A DNA stretch of 64,000 nucleotides from Petrosia ficiformis (GCA_947044365.1 OX345643.1:6057501-6121500); one strand, 5' to 3'. Numbered from the stretch's first letter, positions 33,104-46,610 are shown. Translations and numbers: made by a program. The notes: generated by a model not told the origin, from the letters alone.

Positions 33104-36100
33104 GGTAGCAATCAACGAACCTTGTTCTTCGTTTTCAAAGATTTTAAATAATTCACCAAATTCTGTTTCCATCTATTGAATCAAGACAATCAGTATTTTA
33201 CTTAAAAGGCACAAAGACAAATTACATGTACATTTATATCTTATCTATGGAGTATAGTAAGTACTCTATGGACAAATTAAACATCTTATAATAATTATAG
33301 GATAAGCAAAGTACTATCATTGTTAGTTTATGGTACTATCATTAATAGTACAGACTACAGTAATTTATGGTATTGTAATATGATACGTGTATGGTACTGT
33401 ATACTATACTGTAATATATGGTACTGTACTGTATTGTACTGTACTGTACTGTACTGTACTGTACTGCACTGAACTGTACTTTGTACTGACTGTACTGTAC
33501 TGACTGTACTGTACTGTACTGTACTGTACTTGTACTGTACTGTACTGTACTGTAATATATGATACTGCACTGTATTGTACTGTACTGTACTTGTACTATA
33601 ATTGTACTGTACTGTACTGTACTGTACTGTAATGTACTGTACTGTACAGTCTTTACTATACAGTACCATATGGCGATATTTCTATGTTGAATTGTATAAC
33701 AAAGTACTCTTACCTCTACAAGTTCTCCAAAACCAATTCCATCATCAGTAGGGAATGGAGGTGGTTCAGAGGGAGGTCCCATTGTTTGTTTTACACCTAG
33801 TGAGATATGTTGAGTACTCTCTGATGTCATTGGAAGCATTGAATTGACTTGTAAATGACTTGAAGAAGGGCCAGACAAACTCACAGAACGATGAGTCATA
33901 CTTGATGAGCGTGGTTGAAACATATACTGATTAGTGATTTGTTCTACCTGTTGAAAGTTCTGGGACTGTATACCAGGGTAAGGGGGAGGATTTGGCAAAG
34001 AGGCTCTCCCAGAACGTCTTGGAGTAACATATTGAGTCCCGAGATTTGGGTTTGAACCAAATTGACTCGTCAGCATCAGAGATTCTGAAGTTACAGGTTG
34101 CTGAGAAGATGGTTGCATGGGTGACTGTTCCATTAATTCTTGAATCAGGTTCTCAGTAGAGTCCACAGGAGACAATTGCTGAGGGGTGGAAGGAAGGGAC
34201 CTGGAATTTTGCAAAACCTGAGAGCCAGTTTCAGAACCCCCTTCAGAAGAGTATGGTAACTTTATTGCAACCATCTGTTTGAGATCAGGTCTTGGGGCTA
34301 TCATTTTTTGACCCCTAGAACTGAAATGGTCAATCTTCTTTTTCTCGCATAGTCTGTCAACTTGCTGTTGGAATTCGATGGCGGGTAAAACCTGCGGTAG
34401 GGAGGGACTACTAATGCCAGAATTACTAGTCTCCATCTGTTGGGATGATACATTTCTCCCAGGATATTGAAAAACTGGATCTGGGTCTGGTGATTGTGGT
34501 GACGCATTTGTTGATTGTTGTGAATCAAAACTTAGACTCTGATTGAAAGACGACTGCCGTCTCTCTTTAGGAAGATCGGCAAGAACAGTGGCAGGTAAGA
34601 CGCCATTGTTATGTTCCAATAGTCTCTCGATTAACTCAACTTTTTTGCCAGAAACAATTACGTTCATTTCTTTACAAGCAGCTTTTAGATTATTAACTTT
34701 TAATTCATCAAGTCTTACTGTAACAGTACCAGTTCCCAAAGGACTATGAACCTTGATATCCTCTGGTATCTCATGAGTTTTTGTGATCTGGTGGTTGGAA
34801 TTCTCCATTCCTGCTGTCTTTGGTTTCAGCAAGGCCTGAGCTTTTTCGGTTAACGAAGGCGACATGTTTTTCATAAGTTCTGGCAATTTCTGTACCAGGA
34901 CACCATTAGGATACTGTTGCTGTAACACTTGAAGTTGCAGAAACAGCTGTTGTTGTTGAAGAAGTAAAGCATACGGTGTATCCAGTTTCGGAGGTTTCGA
35001 AGGTGTAGTTTTTCCACCCTTACCATTGTTCTTGTTAGGAGGAAGGTATTCATGATATCGAAGTTTTCGATACTTCGGTTTCTGCTGCTTCTTTCTTGCT
35101 TGACTCGGAGAAGGTGCTTTCCCTGAATATCCATTTGATAAGGGCATATTTGATTTACTTTGCTTAGAGAATATGATGGGAGGAGGTGGTATAGATGGCG
35201 GAGAGAATAAATTTGAAGGAGATTTTTGAGATGGTAGTTCTTCAGCGTTAGGATTAGGATCTCCTGGTGACTGGGTAGGACTGTATGAATCACTGAAGTT
35301 TTGGTCAAAAATGTTGCCATCATTTGACAAAGACAGACTGAATGGAGAAGGAGTTAGTGATATCTTGGTCTCTTCAGTTTTAGAGCGAGCATCAAGAGTA
35401 CTCAACGACTCTAAAGCTTTTACTAAATCTGGATTAGAGGGTTCTAAAATTTTATCTTCGACAAGTTCTAAGACCCCGGGTCTTTGAGAGAGTTTCTCAT
35501 TTAAGTTATCAGCTAGCTTCTTCTTTCGTAAGACTTGTTGAGTAGCACTAAGAGAAGGATGGATTGTTAGTTTCATATCTAAATGGATAGAGAGATAAAA
35601 CATTAATAGACACATTTATTTGAAGAGCTAATCTTTGTTATCAGGATTCTTTATATAGTTTTGTTACTCTCTGATCAGAAACATGTATTATGCATTCTAG
35701 GCTATATGGAATAAACAATTTAACCCTTTACCGACGAAGGTTGCAAATATGCAACTTTTGAATAATGCATTAATTAACGAAGGTTTGCAACCTAAATAGC
35801 AAAAGGCAAATTTATGATAGAATCTTTAAATATAGAAGAAACTAACAAGCACACACTACGAAGAAGACATTTAGTTAGTTTAAATTAGGGAAAACGTCAA
35901 GTTGTAGGCCAAGAAAAAGTGATCAAGACGCTAAGTATGGGCGTCGCCGCTGACTACTACACTTTCAAACACTCGTCTTACTGCTTTCCTGTAGCTAACG
36001 AAGCATGTATTTGGTATCAAGGTCTTCTGTATCACTAAGTGAGTTAAAAGTCATGGTTGCTTAAAATTTAGGCGTTATACAGACTAGACAAAAAGTGGGC

Positions 36101-37048
36101 GTTGCCCGTCGACTACTATACTTACAAACGTTTGTCTTTCCCTCTTCCTGCCGATAGCAAAGCACACATTTTACATCAATGGGTTTGTTAAAGACTCTAC
36201 TTTGTGGTGAGTCTTATAAAATATGAGAGTTATAGAGTTGAAAAAAGCTATATAGATCTTAAGGCTCCACCCACACAATATTTCCTAATTAAATTTAGGT
36301 TAATAACGAAAACACTTATTTCAATTATAGTTGGCAAAGGGTTAAGATGGGAATTTGTGTATCCTTCCCAGCTGAATTGAACGAATGAATGAATAAAAGT
36401 TAGTAGTTATAAAATATTTAAATTTTGTTGGATCAATCTGATATTGCACGTTGTCTATGCACAATTTTTAAAAGTCAATGTTTCAATAGTTACTCACTGT
36501 CTTCTTCAGTGTACAAACAAAAAGAGAATACAACGAGAAAATAGAAGTATACTACATGACACATGTGTATCACAGAGGGGGGGTTGAAATTAAAGGCTCT
36601 TGCAAGAAAATCAGGATAATATTTAGCTCGTTAATTATTTATATATTTCTTAACCACATTACATCGTATATTATCACTTTAAGTGTGAGGCCACACCCAC
36701 TCATAATAACTGTTTTTAAGATGACATGCTTTTAGCATTCAAACTTTTCAAAGAGTACTTTCCCTGGCCACCGCCCCCCCCCCCCCCCCCCCTACTGGAT
36801 GTTATTCATACGCTAGAAAAATATACATATCATTTTCATACACATTACAGCTGCTATTTATGTAAACAATAATTTAACTGAAGCCAATCGGATTATAGAG
36901 TTTATGACCATATGAACATTGAGTGATATAATTATAAATAAATTATAAATAATTACATTAATATAATTCTTTTAAAATGTCATTTTAGCTCATCCCACAC
37001 AAAAGTAGCATTTACACAAAACACACATCTGGTGGTTGTCTTTATTCC

Positions 37049-37121
<73 letters not shown>

Positions 37122-38011
37122 CAGTTGTCAATTACACACATACCAGATGTCAGACACACAGACACATACCAGATGTCTGTCTATATTCCCACACACACAC
37201 ACACACACACACACACCATGAATACTATAATCAATGCTCAGTGTTCACACCATCATATTAGCTTGTGTACATGTAAAGGTACATGCAACATGTACATGTA
37301 CATGTACATGTAATTCACAACAGAGGTAGAGGCAACAATTTATCATCATACCATAATGATCAGGTGTGTACAATTCCAATATTGTAATATTGAATTATGT
37401 GAATATTTTTAGGCTTATTAAAAGGATTTATTTAACTATAAGTGTCTATATGTACATGTAGTTATTACTGTAGACATGTAATTAAATTCAATCCATTGCT
37501 TCATTATTGTGTTACAGTATAGTCATGTATTAACCTTATGACATTAAACTATAACTATAGTTCATATAAAGTATTAAGTTACAGTATAATCATGTATTAA
37601 CCTTATGACATTAAACTATACACTATAGTACATAGGTCCAGGTCATCATGAATGTGACAGTTTTAGTATAGTAAAATGGTTGATAAAACTACACACAGTC
37701 AAGCTGACCAGACACAGACACACATATGATTTCTTACCAGGAAGAATGTTTCTCTGATATAGTTCATTTCTTGACGCCCTATCTCTTAATTTCTGCTGCA
37801 GAGTATCTGCCGTCTTAGATAAAGAGAAAGATATGATAAATATATGACAGTAAGAGGAGGAGAAGGAGAAGGAGGACGAAGAGAATTACATGTCTGACCT
37901 TTGCTCTTTGCAGCTGTTGTGTTTGTGCCAAAATAATAGGAGAAGTAGAAACAGCTACAAATGATAGGAAACGATATAATATATAATTATAATTATAATT
38001 ATAATATATGT

Positions 38012-38063
<52 letters not shown>

Positions 38064-38110
38064 ATAAATAGATAAATATAATACTGTATTGTTTGCACTG
38101 TACTTTATAC

Positions 38111-38142
<32 letters not shown>

Positions 38143-38311
38143 TACTGTATTGTTTACGTACGGTCATATGATTACTGTATAATGTGTATATACATGTACA
38201 TACACATGCACTATATTGTATGTGTATATATAAACATATAATACTGTATTGTATATGTATGGTCATATAATTACTGTATAATGTGTATATACATACACGT
38301 GTACTGTATTG

Positions 38312-38352
<41 letters not shown>

Positions 38353-41224
38353 TATTGTATTGTATATCCACTTTGTACATATATATATGGTATATGTGTG
38401 GTCGTATAATGTGTATACACATATACATATATGAATGTTGTGTATGTATAAGTACAAATTGAGTGTTCAAACATATGTATTACAGAGTAATAACACTGAA
38501 GATGGATATGTGTACTATAATTACATGCTGTTGTTTCCTTTGTGTGTGTGACTGTAAATATATACATAAATATTATGTATAAACACATAGTGGTGTCCCC
38601 TGGGATCCCACCCCCCATGTTGAAAGGTTTCCTGTGTACATGTATGTGTGACTGTAATATATACATAAATATTATATATAAACACAGGGTGGAGTCCTCT
38701 GGGATTGCTATAGAGATGTGGCAGTTTAAGAGAGCACTTATACTAAATTAACAGAGCTGTAACTGAGACAATGTCCAATGTCCTCCCTACCCAAGTACAT
38801 GTAACAGTACATGTAACAGTACATTTACAGTACATGTACAGTACATGTACAGTACATGTAACAGTACATGTACTGTACATGTACAGTACATGCAATATGA
38901 CCTACCAGTCATAAATGAATTCTCATAATGATTACATTAAAAACCACATCACTAAAACCTTCAATAAAATAGTAAATAATTATGAGTATCAACTCAACAC
39001 ATGTACACCTACAAGTAGTTATGTACATGTGTATTTACATGTAATCATTACATGTATACATATGATATCTGAACATGTACACCTACAAGTAGTTATGTAC
39101 ATGTGTATTTACATGTAATCATTACGTGTATACATGTACACCTACAAGTAGTTATGTACATGTGTATTTACATGTAATCATTACACGTATAAATGTACAC
39201 CTACAAGTAGTTATGTACATGTGTATTTACATGTAATCACTACATGTATATACATGTAGTGATTATATTCAACATGTAGCTATACATTTTATAGCTACAT
39301 GTTGAATATAATCACTACATGTATATACATGTACACATACATGTACCTACAAGTACTTATGCACATGTACAATATAATTAATATGTACCTAGGAACATGT
39401 CTCATGTCAGGTTACTATATACTACATGTACCATATTATTTAATAAACGAAATAATTTCTTATCAAATGTTATTACAATTAATTAGAACACTTTTATGGT
39501 ACATGTTTAATATGGTTCAATTGAAGCCACTAACACACACAGACACAGGTGCACGTTCTTTAAAATTATATTTGTGAGATTAGTGATAAATTGAAGAAAC
39601 ATTCCAATACTCTTATTACATAACACACAGAGTGTGCAGACACACAGATACGCACACAAACAGACAGACAGACACATATACACACGTACACAGAAACATG
39701 CATATACACACAGAGAGTCCTAAGAGGGCATTATGAAAATAAAAGTAATTAATAATGAAAACAGATGGTAATATATGCACATGTAATTATTTCTTAAGGT
39801 GACGGGTTAACTCATACATAACACACAGAGTGTGTAGACACACAGACATACACACAAACAGACAAACACAGATGCACACAGACACACAGACACATGCATA
39901 CACACAGAAACCTACATGTAAGAGGGCATTATGAAAATAAAAGTACTAAATGGAATGATGATTATTAAATAATGAAAACAGATGGTAAGATATATACATG
40001 TAATTATTTGTTAAGGTGACGGGTTAGCTCATGCAGGTTGAATCCATCCAACTCTTTATACAAGAATCGCTTATTACAAGAATCGCTTATTCTCTATTTA
40101 TCTCTAAATATCCCAAGCTTTGTGAACTGGAAGCCAAACACGGAGTTGATGTTAAAGGATAAAGCAAGGAGGCTTAACCAACAAAAGAGAAAGGCATACA
40201 AGAAATACTCCAGTGTATCTATATGTACTAGCAGTGGCACTCAATGGATTCTCAAACTGATGATACTGACAGTGACTCAGACACATGTATTCTGGATGAC
40301 TGTGATAATTTGATGTATAGTGATGATAGCGATTCTGATTAAAACTGTATAAATTAATTAATGTCAATTATATTATTAAAATACTTATTTTAATAATAAT
40401 ATTCCACTATTTTAACATGTCCGACCACATTTCTCTAATGGCCACTCAAATTGACTGTTGGGTGGCCATCATGTCTTCCCAAACTTCAATCCTTATTTTG
40501 CACTCTGTGTACATGTACATGTACATATAAGTTTTATACATGTACATGTACATGTATATAAGTTATATATATACATGTACATGGACATGTACATCTACAG
40601 TGTATATAACCTATATATGTATGTACATGTATATTATATTCATGTATGTACATGTATATAGTTTATATATACATGTACATGAATATTGTTATGATCATTA
40701 TCCAACTATGTGTTGTGTCACTATGGTATGTGTGTATACATCAGAATTACCACAAATTATTCAATTTGTATATTATACACTATATACAATGGCAATTACT
40801 AGAACTTGTTATGTTACTAAAGGGTGTGTGTGTACATAATATATCTCAGTGTGTTTAGAGATATTGTCACAAGAACAATGCCATATGCTAGCAAAACAAG
40901 ATGTGTATACGTGTGTGTGTGTGTGTGTGTGTGTAGTGTGTCTAGTCCTATTTCTATTTAATGCTCACACCAAAAAGATCCATAACTATACACTCAGACA
41001 ATATCGCAAGACAAAATGGGCATTAATTAGAGTTGAAATAAGGAGGCTCACCTGGAAGAATATTTTTCTGTACAAGAGCATCTCTGTCAACTCTACATCT
41101 AAGCTTTCTTTCAAGTTCTGAAATAAAAACAAATTGAAAAGTTGGAATAAAAACAATATTTGAGAGTGAAATAGTAGTGTAGTTATATAACTATTACTTG
41201 TACTGTACATGTATTTTAACGAAC

Positions 41225-41275
<51 letters not shown>

Positions 41276-41491
41276 ATGTCAGAGGTTTTTGGTGTGTTTT
41301 AAAGGCATGGGCCGAATTGGCTCAACAATAGATAGTGTGTGCCGCACCACTGGGAATACATCTTGAGCCAATTAACAAATTATTAGTAATAATATAATCA
41401 TAATTAACTGCGCTATCTGATAATGCTGTACTGTGGCAAATAAGAAGCTCTTTGGGCCAATGGTGCGCCATATAAGCTTATCAAAAACACT

Positions 41492-41572
<81 letters not shown>

Positions 41573-43184
41573 TATGTATGAAGCCACAGAGTTGGTAGTT
41601 ATAAAAGGTGGGATGACGATTTAGTAAACAAGCCACATTCCTTAATCAAATCAAAAGAGTACATATAAAGAATCACATCAATCAGAATATAAATTACATA
41701 TTATTAGTCTCATATAATCATCTTATGTTGGGCAGAAATATAATAAAATTATGTGTACCAATGTCAACATTTAATTAAAATCTATAATTTAATAAATACA
41801 CAAGAAGAGTTAAACATATATCAATGTTTATTAAGTCATCATCACAGAACACTTATAGCCAAATCTAGAATATTAATGTTGGGATGAAATAGTGAACGTG
41901 ATCCTCAAAGACAGGAAATAGCCAACCTGACCAAGGGAAAACAATGTAACCACGGCAACACTAAACTGTACGGTTGGTTCCTCTTGATATCTAGATAGAA
42001 GTGATGCCAATCTTTTACAGGGCTACTGAAGTAGATTTACCAAAGTTGAGAAGACCAGAGGTGAAAATGAAGCAAGCTCCACTTCTCTTTCTTCTTTTTC
42101 AGACCAACTTTAATATTCACTTAATTAATTGACTTCAGTTTGGCTAAGGTATGGTCAACACCCAAGCCTAACTGAATACAATTAAGGTACATGTACATGT
42201 ATGAGATGAACATAGTTAGTTCAGCCAAATTGAAATATGGTTTGGATAGAAATATATGGAAACAGGTTTACATTTACATGCAGCTGTTTATAGTCAAGTG
42301 AACATGTTTATCATATACTAAAAAGGCATTCCCTTGGATTCTTTTATAATGCAAGGAATTAGCTTCTCTCCATAATTTATACGTTTCACAGGATAAGAGA
42401 CGTGTATAAAATACAGTATAATACAGATGGATCCAAAACCACAACCCCAAACTTGAAACCTAACAGACACTGTCTACTAATATTGATGATCATGCCACGC
42501 CCATTAATCAAAATTAATGCGTGTTAAATTAATCAAGAAAGGATTGACGTACAACATTCCATGGCCATTAGTTGACACAAACATGTGTATAATGACTGTA
42601 TGTAATCTGCTCTACTCTATTATCAGTTATTTCTTCATACAAGAAGTCATGAAATAATGTTCTCATATAACAAGTTTGTTAGTTGTATAGGTAGCTGATT
42701 CATTAATTTTCACTCAAGCATGTACATGTATTTTGTGCAGTTTTTTTGATAGGTTTATATGGTGCACCATTGGCCCAAAGAGCTTCTTATTTGGCACTGC
42801 ATGGTTCTCTCTTTGGGCCATCGGCACGGTTAATTATGATTATATTGTCACTAACAGCATTAACTCTTTGTTAATTGGCTCAAGATGTATTCCCAATGGT
42901 GCACACGCTAACCATTGTTGAGCTACATGTAATTTAGGCCATGCTTCAAACAAAAACTCTGATTCTTGCGGTCTGCATAAGGTTTTGTTAGCTACAATAC
43001 TATCGTATTATCTATGCCTTAATCTTGAGTATTAACATTCGTATGTTTTGTGTACATCACACACACACACACCTTCTTGAACTATAGTTCTGTTCCTTGA
43101 GGTACAGTCCACTGTAGAATCCATTGTGTCCATTTCTAATGAATCGAAACTGGAAGAGTCTACAGGTAACTGACCTGTAGCCAT
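32388..43184 (-). CDS. MRTF: Myocardin-related transcription factor (RPEL-SAP coactivator of SRF)
   Basis: Senses G-actin through RPEL motifs and coactivates SRF in the nucleus (known for MRTF/MKL). Exons in transcript order: 43184-43073, 41117-41052, 37954-37899, 37813-37738, 35578-33714, 33172-33121, 32836-32388. Phases agree and give 891 residues. RPEL1: RKLRCRVDRDALVQKNILP; RPEL2: LRDRASRNELYQRNILP; RPEL3: LNEKLSQRPGVLELVEDKIL. The basic B1 box KYRKLRYHEYLPP (near residue 268) and a Gln-rich QQQQLFLQLQ follow, then a SAP domain (about 392-430, LDELKVNNLKAACKEM), a short coiled coil (FQQQVDRLCEKKK, near 500) and a Ser/Pro/Asn-rich transactivation tail ending LDFNLTS. An acceptor (TTTTTATAG) seven bases upstream of the ATG implies a 5' UTR exon further upstream. 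Introns hold a piggyBac-type MITE and hAT MITEs. Confidence 0.95.
33045..33101. repeat. (TG)n microsatellite in MRTF intron
   Basis: Uninterrupted TG dinucleotides of about 57 bases between exons 33172-33121 and 32836-32388. Confidence 0.95.
33350..33665. repeat. (TACTG)n tract in MRTF intron
   Basis: TACTGTACTG pentamers with variants, immediately downstream (minus strand) of the donor at 33713. The reading frame runs on past the donor into this tract as Tyr-Ser-Thr-Val-Gln repeats, but the strong donor (GAG then GTAAGA) and the next in-phase exon show it is intronic. Confidence 0.9.
35724..36342. mobile_element. piggyBac-type MITE (619 bp, TTAA target)
   Basis: The left end reads TTAA-CCCTTTACCGAC and the right end, on the opposite strand, TTAA-CCCTTTGCCAAC: a 12-bp terminal inverted repeat with two mismatches, flanked by TTAA at 35720-35723 and 36343-36346. 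TTAA targets and CCCTTT-like ends are characteristic of piggyBac. It is too short for a transposase. Inside, a segment with GGGCGT, GACTACTA and CTTCCTG motifs occurs twice about 160 bp apart. It lies in the MRTF intron before the exon encoding RPEL3 and SAP. Confidence 0.82.
37050..37215. repeat. (CA)n microsatellites with ACCAGATGTC copies in MRTF intron
   Basis: Two CA runs separated by three diverged copies of ACACATACCAGATGTCAG. A 20-base poly-C run sits nearby at about 36774-36793. Confidence 0.9.
37975..38460. repeat. (TA)n and TGTATATACATA-rich repeats in MRTF intron
   Basis: Long TA runs separated by three diverged copies of ATACTGTATTGTATATGTA with GGTCATATAATTACTGTATA, about 115 bp apart. 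Confidence 0.85.
38555..38700. repeat. ~100-bp direct duplication in MRTF intron
   Basis: GTGTGTGACTGTAAATATAT, ACATAAATATTATGTATAAA and CACATAGTGGTGTCCCCTGG recur about 100 bp downstream as TGTGTGACTGTAATATATAC and CACAGGGTGGAGTCCTCTGG. Confidence 0.7.
38790..39350. repeat. ACATGTAC tracts and ~59-bp tandem repeat in MRTF intron
   Basis: (ACAGTACATGT)n at 38800-38895, then four copies of a unit with TGTACACCTACAAGTAGTTA and GTGTATTTACATGTAATCAT. Nearly perfect inverted copies of ATATAATCACTACATGTATA lie around 39255-39320 and could form a hairpin. Confidence 0.85.
39600..40030. repeat. ~200-bp tandem duplication in MRTF intron
   Basis: ACATAACACACAGAGTGTG, a CA-rich stretch, GAGGGCATTATGAAAATAAA and AGGTGACGGGTTAACTCAT appear twice (39615 onward and 39815 onward). 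Beyond it, 40263-40341 contains an Asp/Ser-rich frame (MDSQTDDTDSDSDTC) that I cannot tie to any gene. Confidence 0.7.
41225..41274. repeat. (TG)n microsatellite flanking a MITE
   Basis: TG runs lie on both sides of the MITE at 41280-41492 (41225-41271 and about 41493-41570), suggesting insertion into a microsatellite. Confidence 0.9.
41280..41492. mobile_element. MITE family 1 (hAT-type), copy in MRTF intron
   Basis: Ends CAGAGGTTTTTGGTG and TTATCAAAAACACTG. The core contains CCAATTAACAAA, TAATCATAATTAACTGCG and CTTTGGGCCAATGG. It is flanked by TG microsatellites, so the target duplication cannot be read. Confidence 0.8.
42738..42961. mobile_element. MITE family 1 (hAT-type), inverted copy in MRTF intron
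   Basis: Ends CAGTTTTTTTGATAG and CAAAAACTCTG; the core is the reverse complement of the 47982 copy (GGCCCAAAGAGCTTCTTATT, GTTAATTGGCTCAAGATG). The flanking 8-mers match poorly, so this is an older insertion. Confidence 0.8.
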
Positions 43185-45479
43185 CTTGAAACTATAAAAA
43201 GGTAATAGAAAGGAAGTTTTAAATGAATGAATCCACATAACTAAACTAGTAATAGAATACACAATTATAATGTATATACATGTATATAGTACATGTATGT
43301 ATGTGTATATATACATGTACATGTATATGTATGCACATGTACTACATGTATATATATACATGTGCATGTATTATGTTTGTTTTTCATTCATCATGAAAGC
43401 TAGTGAAAGGGAATAGAAATCAGGAGAATGGGAAACTACTTAGGAAACTACTCAGGATATTAACAAGTATAATTATATAATTATACAGATATTATAACTA
43501 CAGATGACATAGACCTACTTCATCAACTAATACAACAGGATTTACAAACCAGTACAACGAGTTTATAAATTAGATACAAGCGCTAATATTTAAAAGGGAA
43601 CTAACTATTATTCTTTATGTTAACACAGTGTAGCTTTTGAAATGATAACAAGGCCATTATAAAAGGGATAGGTATAGTTCCAATGCTTTTCAATAATTAT
43701 TCCCTGAGTGATAGGTCTAAGGTAACTTTATGTTCTGTACAGAGGCTGGCCCAAATTACGAATAATGAGATGAATATATTAGATTCACAGGTCACCAAGG
43801 GATGGGTTGATGTGACAATGTCTGTCAATAAGCATATTACTTGTTTAAATTTTCATTATTGTTTTTTAAAATTTGCTGTTTAGAGAGGCATTTCACAATT
43901 GTTGTGGGTGATTCAGGTAAGAACAGCCTATGCATGTACATATGTAACCATGGAAACTACTGACAATGAAACACAATTATTAGAATCTGTAGAAGGTAAT
44001 CAGTTTACAAATTAAAGCATAAAAAAATGACATTGTGAAAAGATCAAGCCATCTCAGGTCAACCCATAAAGGCCAAAATAAGGCCAGATATCCAGAGAGG
44101 ACTAAGTTCCACAATAAACGTGGATATTATTAGGTTTGCGAATATCCATCATTTTGAGATTACATAACTTCAATAGATCATTCAATATTCAGCCATTTTG
44201 TACAGGAAGCCATTGAAATTTAGTAAACTACTTTTAATTCCAGTCACTATCATGTATAATGAATATACGAGTACAACTGGTAATAATTATATATATGTAT
44301 TACTATAAATACCTCTCCCACACATTTACTACATACATGTACATGTATATATACATATTATTAGACAGTGCCAATGATGTAATGGCAGCTCCATAAGGCT
44401 TTGTCGTGTTACTGTTAATATAATTAGTACAATGTAATAGGAAGTGTAATGAGATGATGTAATTATTAATTGTATAATGAAATTAAAATTGAAACTCATA
44501 AAAGACGTATAGTGTACATGTACAATGTAAATGGTGTACATGTACACTATTTACATGTACACTATGTACATGTACACAGTGTACATGCAAATAATTTCAT
44601 CACTCTTGTCCTGCTCCCCATATACTTTGTATATAGTTCACTTTCAATTTACCAGACATTCGCTAGATTTATCGGACAATGTCCTGCATGACTGGCTGTT
44701 CCACATCATTACATGTAAATGTATAATTATTAATTATACAACAGAGGAATCATTTATGCAGTACACAATATACAATGTACTCACATTGTATGTGTTAATG
44801 ATCAATAAGTATGTGCTAACAAAACAAATCATGTATGCAGATGAGTAATTCTCTATTTTATAATTGATAGCAGTCACATGAAATGAAAATCAGAGCCAAT
44901 GACTTTATCCAACAGTGCTCTGACCATTGAACTACCACTAACTAACTATCATCTTTTACAATCCACTATACATGATGCTGAATGGTCAATCACGTACCTG
45001 TGGACTGCCAGACACATCTGTGCCTTCTCACTGTTTTTCTTAGTATCATACCATAAGTATTATGTACTATACAGTATTTATTATTAGTTGTCACTAATTA
45101 TCAAGACTTAATACTAACTAAAGTGGCCATTACTGGTTAATTTTAATTTTATTTGGCTGTAATTGTCACATGTATTTTAGTACAGTACATCACCACACAG
45201 TACACTGCAGTACTTGAGCACCATACAGTATAGTACCTCTTTGGTATACTACAGTACAGTACTTGAGGTGGTATTGGCAGTACATGTATGTATATTGTAT
45301 AATTCACTACCACTACTGGAGCTTGCATTGCAGCATCATATACCTGCTCAGTACAATGCAGTACAGTACTTGAGTTGGCAATGATAAGTAATGTATGTAT
45401 GAATCACCATGCAGTGCAGTACATTGTACAATACATTACAGTACAATACTTGAGCTATATAGCACAAGTACAGTACAGT

Positions 45480-45663
45480 CAGTGTTTCCCCTAAAGGGTG
45501 ATACCATGGTGCTCCCCCACCCTGCAGTCTTGCTCCGCCATCTTTTAATTTAAAAGTTTATTCTGAAAACACTGTTTATAACATTGATTGATTATTGTTG
45601 ACCAAACGTCATGTACCACTAATGCATCCCTCCACCCTTAACATTTATCCTGGGGAAACACTG
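45480..45663. mobile_element. Short hAT-type MITE (184 bp)
   Basis: Ends CAGTGTTTCCCCTAAAG and, at the right, CCTGGGGAAACACTG: the CAGTGTTTCCCC terminus is typical of hAT elements. Flanking 8-mers AGTACAGT and ACCACAAT match at five of eight positions. No coding capacity. Confidence 0.75.
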
Positions 45664-46104
45664 ACCACAATACAGTACAGTACTTTCAGCATTGTAATAG
45701 TACTGCTACTATTGTCTACTGTATATATAATTGTTTCACTATAGTTATATTTATAATTGAAACTATACAAAGCATTATGACTTCAGATAATTACAAATGC
45801 TAGCAGTTAAATTTACACAAAAAGCAGTGAAAATATATTCCTGGAGGTTATTACATACACAATGTAAATTAGCACATTCTACAATAATCCAGTATTCAAG
45901 TATTCATTTGATATTATAAAGCATTCCAAACTTTTTGTACAAATAACAAACATGAGAAGAAAGATAAAGATATTTGTAAAATGCAGTACTATACCACAAA
46001 AAGAGGTAGGATCACTTCTGGACATGAAAAGCACATGTAAATGAACAATACAGTCTTACGAATGTACGATAGTGAACAGATCTATTTCTGTATCCTACAA
46101 AGAG

Positions 46105-46260
46105 AATTTTTACTGGTTCCTACAATGAAAATTATATCACTGGTTCCTACAATGAGAATTATATCACTGGTTCCTACAATGAGAATTATATCACTGGTTC
46201 CTACAATGAAAAATATGTTACTGGTTCCTATGATGAAAATACATCACTAGTTCCTACAAA
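46105..46260. repeat. 27-bp tandem repeat
   Basis: Five to six copies of TGGTTCCTACAATGAGAATT plus ATATCAC. An open frame through it is a by-product of the 27-bp (nine-codon) period. Confidence 0.85.
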
Positions 46261-46471
46261 GAGACAGACACACACTTAGTACTTTTCAATATATAGGATG
46301 TTTTTAGCCTTCAGAAAAATCCATTTTCCTTTCTAAAAGTCTAAAATAAACATTTAATATTGATGCTGTAATACCAGGAAGCTTCACAAGGTAATGTGGG
46401 TTAATTACTTAATTTTGGCTATATAAACTGTTCAATACAGAGTGGGAGTGGTGAAAACATTCATAATACAA

Positions 46472-46610
46472 GTGTTGTTTTAAGCCATTTTTAGTAAGGT
46501 ATTTTGACTTTTAGTTAACTAATCTATAACTAAATTACAGGTCTACTGCAATAACTAAAAGTAACTAAAATGAGAATTGGCTAGTAAACTATTACTATAG
46601 TTAATTAGAT
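46472..46610. mobile_element. MITE family 2, partial copy
   Basis: It starts AAGTGTTGTTTTAAG and contains TTTTTAGTAAGGTATTTTGA and CTGCAATAACTAAAAGTAAC, matching the left half of the complete copies at 46951 and 52331. Confidence 0.7.

Noticed and set aside
33342..33713. C-terminal extension of the MRTF frame into Tyr-Ser-Thr-Val-Gln repeats
   Set aside because: It is read-through of a strong splice donor (GAG then GTAAGA at 33713) into a TACTG repeat. The downstream exons continue in phase with an acidic, conserved-looking tail.
40038..40341. Possible acidic-tail gene (MDSQTDDTDSDSD)
   Set aside because: Only about 25 codons follow a nearby upstream stop, there is no homology I recognise, and it sits inside an MRTF intron within a repeated region.
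46041..46250. 69-codon frame with PTMRIISLV repeats
   Set aside because: It is produced by a 27-bp tandem repeat whose length is a multiple of three.
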